From the NCBI GenBank assembly GCA_903847385.1, contig CAINDO010000368.1, positions 1 to 51,512 on the forward strand: a stretch of DNA of 51,512 nucleotides. Direction: 5' to 3'. Under the pieces are notes generated by a model. That model saw only the letters and a program-made list of their open reading frames with translations. It did not search any database and had not been told where the DNA came from. A program made the translations under genes and the position numbers. Each line of letters opens with the position of its first letter. The stretch's first letter is position 1. The stretch is from an uncultured Myxococcales bacterium. GTDB taxonomy: Bacteria; Myxococcota_A; Bradymonadia; UBA7976; UBA1532. Of the stretch, positions 48,919 through 51,512 are shown in pieces.

Positions 48919-50715
48919 TCAATCGACCTTCAACACGGCGAGGAAGGCCTCCTGCGGGATCTCCACGTTGCCGACCTGCTTCATGCGTCGCTTGCCGGCT
49001 TTCTGCTTCTCGAGGAGTTTGCGCTTGCGGCTGATGTCGCCGCCGTAACACTTGGCGGTCACATCCTTGCGCAGGGCCTTGACCGTCTCGCGGCTGATGA
49101 TCTTGGCGCCGATGGCGGCCTGGATGGCGACGTCGTACTGCTGCCGCTCGATCACGCTGCGGAGTTTCTCGCAGAGGATCTTGCCGCGGTCGTAGGCGCG
49201 GTCCTTGTGCACGATGACCGAGAGGGCGTCGACGTTGTCGCCGTTGAGCTTCACGTCCAGCTTGACGAGCTTGCCCACGCGGTAGCCGGCCATCTCGTAC
49301 TCGAAGCTGCCGTAGCCGCGCGTCACGCTCTTGAGCCGATCGAAGAAGTCGAAGACGACCTCCGACAGCGGCAGATCGTAGTGGATGAGCATCCGGTTCG
49401 CGGTGGAGTAGTTCAGCTCCGTCTGGATGCCGCGCCTGTCCTCGCACAACTTCAGCACCGGACCGCAGTATTCCGACGGCACGTGGATGGTCGCCTTGAT
49501 GTACGGCTCGCGGATCTCGCGGATCTCGTCCGCCTCGGGCAGGTGGGCCGGGTTGTCGACCTTGAGCTCCGAGCCGTCCTCCTGCGTGACCTCGTAGACC
49601 ACGGTGGGTGCGGTCGTGATGAGGTCCATGTTGAACTCGCGCTCGAGGCGCTCCTGGACGATCTCCAGGTGCAGCAAGCCCAGGAATCCGCAACGAAAAC
49701 CGAAGCCCAGGGCCGCCGAGGTCTCGGGCTCGAAGCTGAAGGCGGCGTCGTTGAGGCGCAGCTTCTCCAGGGCATCGCGCAGGAGGTCGTAGTCCGCCGG
49801 CACCACCGGGAAAAGGCCCGAGAACACCACGGGCTGCACGTCCTTGAAGCCGGACAGCGGCTCGAGCTCGGCGCGCTTCTCGTAGTCGACGATCGTGTCG
49901 CCGACGCGGGCCTGGCGGACCTCTTTGATGTTGGCCACCACGAAGCCGACGTCCCCCGAGATCAGCTCGGGCAGCTCGACGGCGCCGGGCATGAAGGCGC
50001 CGACCTCGAGGACGTCGAACGCCCGCTCGGTGGCCTTCATGTAGATCTTGCTGCCCTTCTTGAGCGTGCCGTCCATGACGCGCACGAGGGCGATGACCCC
50101 GCGGTAGTTGTCGTACCAGGAGTCGAAGATCAGGGCGCGCAGCGGCTTGTCCAGGTTGTCCGGCGGGGGCGGCACGAAGTCGATGATCGCCTGCAGCACG
50201 GTGTCGACGTTGAGGCCCGTCTTGGCGGAGATCTCGCAGGCGATGCTGGTGTCGAGGCCGATGCCCTCCTCGATCGCCTTCTTCACGCCCGGCACGTCCG
50301 CCGAGGGCAGGTCGATCTTGTTGAGGACCGGGACGATCTCGAGGTTGTTGTCCAGCGCCAGGTAGACGTTGGCCAGGGTCTGCGCCTCGACGCCCTGTGA
50401 GGCGTCGACCACCAGCAGCGCGCCCTCGCAGGCGGCGAGGCTGCGGGAGACCTCGTAGGTGAAGTCCACGTGTCCCGGCGTGTCGATCAGGTGGAACCAG
50501 TAGAGCTGGCCATCCTTGCCACGCCAGGGCAGGCGCACGGCCTGCGCCTTGATCGTGATGCCGCGTTCGCGCTCCAGGTCCATCGTGTCGAGGTACTGGT
50601 CGCGTTTTTCGCGATCGGACACGGCCCCCGTGAGTTCGAGGATCCGATCGGCCAGGGTGGACTTCCCGTGGTCGATGTGCGCGATGATCGCGAAATTCCG
50701 TACGTTTCTAGGCAT
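48919..50715 (-). CDS. lepA: Elongation factor 4 (LepA, back-translocating GTPase)
   Basis: LepA is a ribosome-associated GTPase that promotes back-translocation and 30S maturation. The 598-residue length is standard. It has AHIDHGKST (G1), RERGITI (G2), DTPGHVDF (G3), NKIDLP (G4) and the LepA-specific C-terminal domain ending with [19 protein letters not shown]. The start is ATG 50715. A clear promoter lies upstream at 50771-50798. lepA heads a run that continues through lepB, pyrR, pyrB, pyrC', carA and a lipoprotein gene. Confidence 0.97.
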   Translation of the reverse strand: MPRNVRNFAIIAHIDHGKSTLADRILELTGAVSDREKRDQYLDTMDLERERGITIKAQAVRLPWRGKDGQLYWFHLIDTPGHVDFTYEVSRSLAACEGALLVVDASQGVEAQTLANVYLALDNNLEIVPVLNKIDLPSADVPGVKKAIEEGIGLDTSIACEISAKTGLNVDTVLQAIIDFVPPPPDNLDKPLRALIFDSWYDNYRGVIALVRVMDGTLKKGSKIYMKATERAFDVLEVGAFMPGAVELPELISGDVGFVVANIKEVRQARVGDTIVDYEKRAELEPLSGFKDVQPVVFSGLFPVVPADYDLLRDALEKLRLNDAAFSFEPETSAALGFGFRCGFLGLLHLEIVQERLEREFNMDLITTAPTVVYEVTQEDGSELKVDNPAHLPEADEIREIREPYIKATIHVPSEYCGPVLKLCEDRRGIQTELNYSTANRMLIHYDLPLSEVVFDFFDRLKSVTRGYGSFEYEMAGYRVGKLVKLDVKLNGDNVDALSVIVHKDRAYDRGKILCEKLRSVIERQQYDVAIQAAIGAKIISRETVKALRKDVTAKCYGGDISRKRKLLEKQKAGKRRMKQVGNVEIPQEAFLAVLKVD

Positions 50716-50770
50716 CGAGTGAGCACCCCGAGCGCGCCCGAGCGCTAATGGCGGGCAAAAAATCCGGCGC

Positions 50771-50798
50771 ATTATAGGCAGGCGGGGGGGGTTTTCAA
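50771..50798 (-). promoter_or_regulatory. Sigma70-type promoter for the lepA operon
   Basis: On the minus strand TTGAAA (50798-50793) and TATAAT (50776-50771) are separated by 16 bases. The -10 box is a perfect consensus and lies about 55 bp upstream of the lepA start. This is the best promoter match I found in the window. Confidence 0.78.
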
Positions 50799-50810
50799 GC
50801 GAGCCCTGTA

Positions 50811-50840
50811 TTGACATCGACCCGCCCCCTCGCCGATGTA
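50811..50840 (+). promoter_or_regulatory. Possible promoter for the Asp-repeat lipoprotein
   Basis: TTGACA (50811-50816) is a perfect -35 hexamer, followed 18 bases later by GATGTA (50835-50840), a poor -10. It lies about 75 bp upstream of ATG 50914 and back to back with the lepA promoter. Confidence 0.4.
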
Positions 50841-50913
50841 CTGCACGTGTACCGGTCACCGACGCGTCGCGTCCGTGTGCCGCTCGCGTCCGACCTGCCC
50901 CCGGAGTACGTCG

Positions 50914-51512
50914 ATGTCCTTGCGCAACCTGGTCTTTCCGAGCCTCGCCCTGGCGGTCGCCGCCTGCGGTGGCTCGCCCTCCCCGACCTCGTCCGAGGGC
51001 GGAAAGTCCGCGGAGAAGGGCGTGGGGCGGCCCTACGACATCAACGGCGACGGCGTGGCCGACGCCTGGCAGTACTTCGTGGCCCGCGGCGGCAAGGACG
51101 CCCTGGTGCGCAAGGAGTACGACATCAACTTCGACGGCAAGGTCGACGTCTGGCGCCACTTCAACGAGGCCGGCCGCCTGAACCGCGACCAGATGGACCT
51201 CGATTTCGACGGAAAAATCGACGTCACGAGCTTCTACGAGGGCGAGAAGCTGGTCCGTAAAGAGGTCGATCTCGAGTTCGACGCCTCGCCCGACCTCTTC
51301 AAGTTCTACGAGGACGGGCAGCTCGCGCGCCTCGAGCGCGACTCCGACAACGACTCGAAGGTCGACTACTGGGAGTTCTACGTCGGCGGGAAGCTCGAGA
51401 AGACGGGCGTGGACATCGACAAGGACGGCCAGCCCGATCCGGACAAGTGGAAGGTCGTCGGCGGTGCGCGGTCCGCGCCCGCCGAAGAGGCCCCCGCCGC
51501 GGGCAGCACGCC
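50914..51512 (+). CDS. Lipoprotein with Asp-rich (calcium-binding-like) repeats, truncated at window end
   Basis: The frame begins at ATG 50914, with GGAG eight bases upstream, and stays open to the window end (199 codons seen). The signal [13 protein letters not shown] ends at Cys18. About six repeats of ~23-29 residues follow, each with a DxDxDGxxD-type loop and an aromatic pair: [70 protein letters not shown] and [13 protein letters not shown]. These resemble calcium-binding EF-hand-like or thrombospondin-3-like loops. It is divergent from lepA. Confidence 0.8.
   Translation, partial: MSLRNLVFPSLALAVAACGGSPSPTSSEGGKSAEKGVGRPYDINGDGVADAWQYFVARGGKDALVRKEYDINFDGKVDVWRHFNEAGRLNRDQMDLDFDGKIDVTSFYEGEKLVRKEVDLEFDASPDLFKFYEDGQLARLERDSDNDSKVDYWEFYVGGKLEKTGVDIDKDGQPDPDKWKVVGGARSAPAEEAPAAGST

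Overview
The DNA is very GC-rich, densely packed and strongly third-position GC biased, so most long open frames are antisense shadows of real genes. The gene set suggests a Gram-negative, Myxococcota- or deltaproteobacterium-like chromosome. It has a PEGA-tailed Ser/Thr kinase with the HRDVSPQN catalytic loop, a PilZ/DNA-binding fusion, an HD-GYP regulator, many short lipoproteins with Ala/Thr/Pro/Asp linkers, Cys-rich and kelch surface proteins, and an outer-membrane barrel. This placement is inferred from gene content only; no rRNA or tRNA is present. I see no insertion sequence, phage, integrase or CRISPR array, so this is ordinary chromosome rather than an island.

Layout. 1-2740: the end of a CinA-like molybdopterin-binding-domain protein, a disordered Arg/Glu/Ala-rich protein with an 18-bp repeat, and a Cys-motif protein of unknown role. 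2909-4823: dapD-dapE (lysine/peptidoglycan precursor). 4837-10749: a small lipoprotein, a beta-CASP metallo-beta-lactamase protein coupled to an exported YtcJ-like amidohydrolase, a divergent zincin-like/BtpA pair, and an orphan type IV pilin. 10871-20134: a one-carbon block with gcvP on the plus strand and folD-gcvT-gcvH on the minus strand, enclosing a TonB-like protein and a histidine kinase/response regulator pair. 20175-30441: signalling and surface genes (HTH-PilZ protein, unusual radical SAM enzyme, GT2-TPR glycosyltransferase, HD-GYP regulator, Ser/Thr kinase with PEGA repeats, barrel protein, a RelA/SpoT-like protein, a 49-residue membrane peptide). 30541-36372: M16 peptidase, MoaD-MoaE fusion, a very large lipoprotein esterase, a small unknown protein and TrmL. 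36411-42579: two lipoproteins, one a 1716-residue Cys-rich/kelch protein. 42673-50715: a compact minus-strand operon lepA-lepB-pyrR-pyrB-pyrC'-carA-lipoprotein, driven by a good sigma70-type promoter. 50914-end: a truncated lipoprotein with Asp-rich repeats.

How genes work together. FolD makes and interconverts the methylene-tetrahydrofolate that the glycine cleavage system (GcvP, GcvT, GcvH) produces. PyrB, CarA and PyrR belong to pyrimidine synthesis; the linked dihydroorotase homologue has lost most metal ligands and is probably a structural partner of PyrB. Several proteins (HD-GYP, HTH-PilZ, a degenerate HD-GYP regulator) point to cyclic-di-GMP signalling.

The most notable observations are: a lipoprotein whose esterase fold appears circularly permuted and carries a large Cys/Asp-rich insert; a divergent protein carrying the motif order of RelA/SpoT nucleotidyltransferases; a catalytically dead dihydroorotase inside the pyr operon; a MoaD-MoaE fusion with its Gly-Gly buried in the chain; a radical-SAM-like protein with a CX18CX2C cysteine pattern; and a hairpin terminator that contains the stop codons of both flanking convergent genes.
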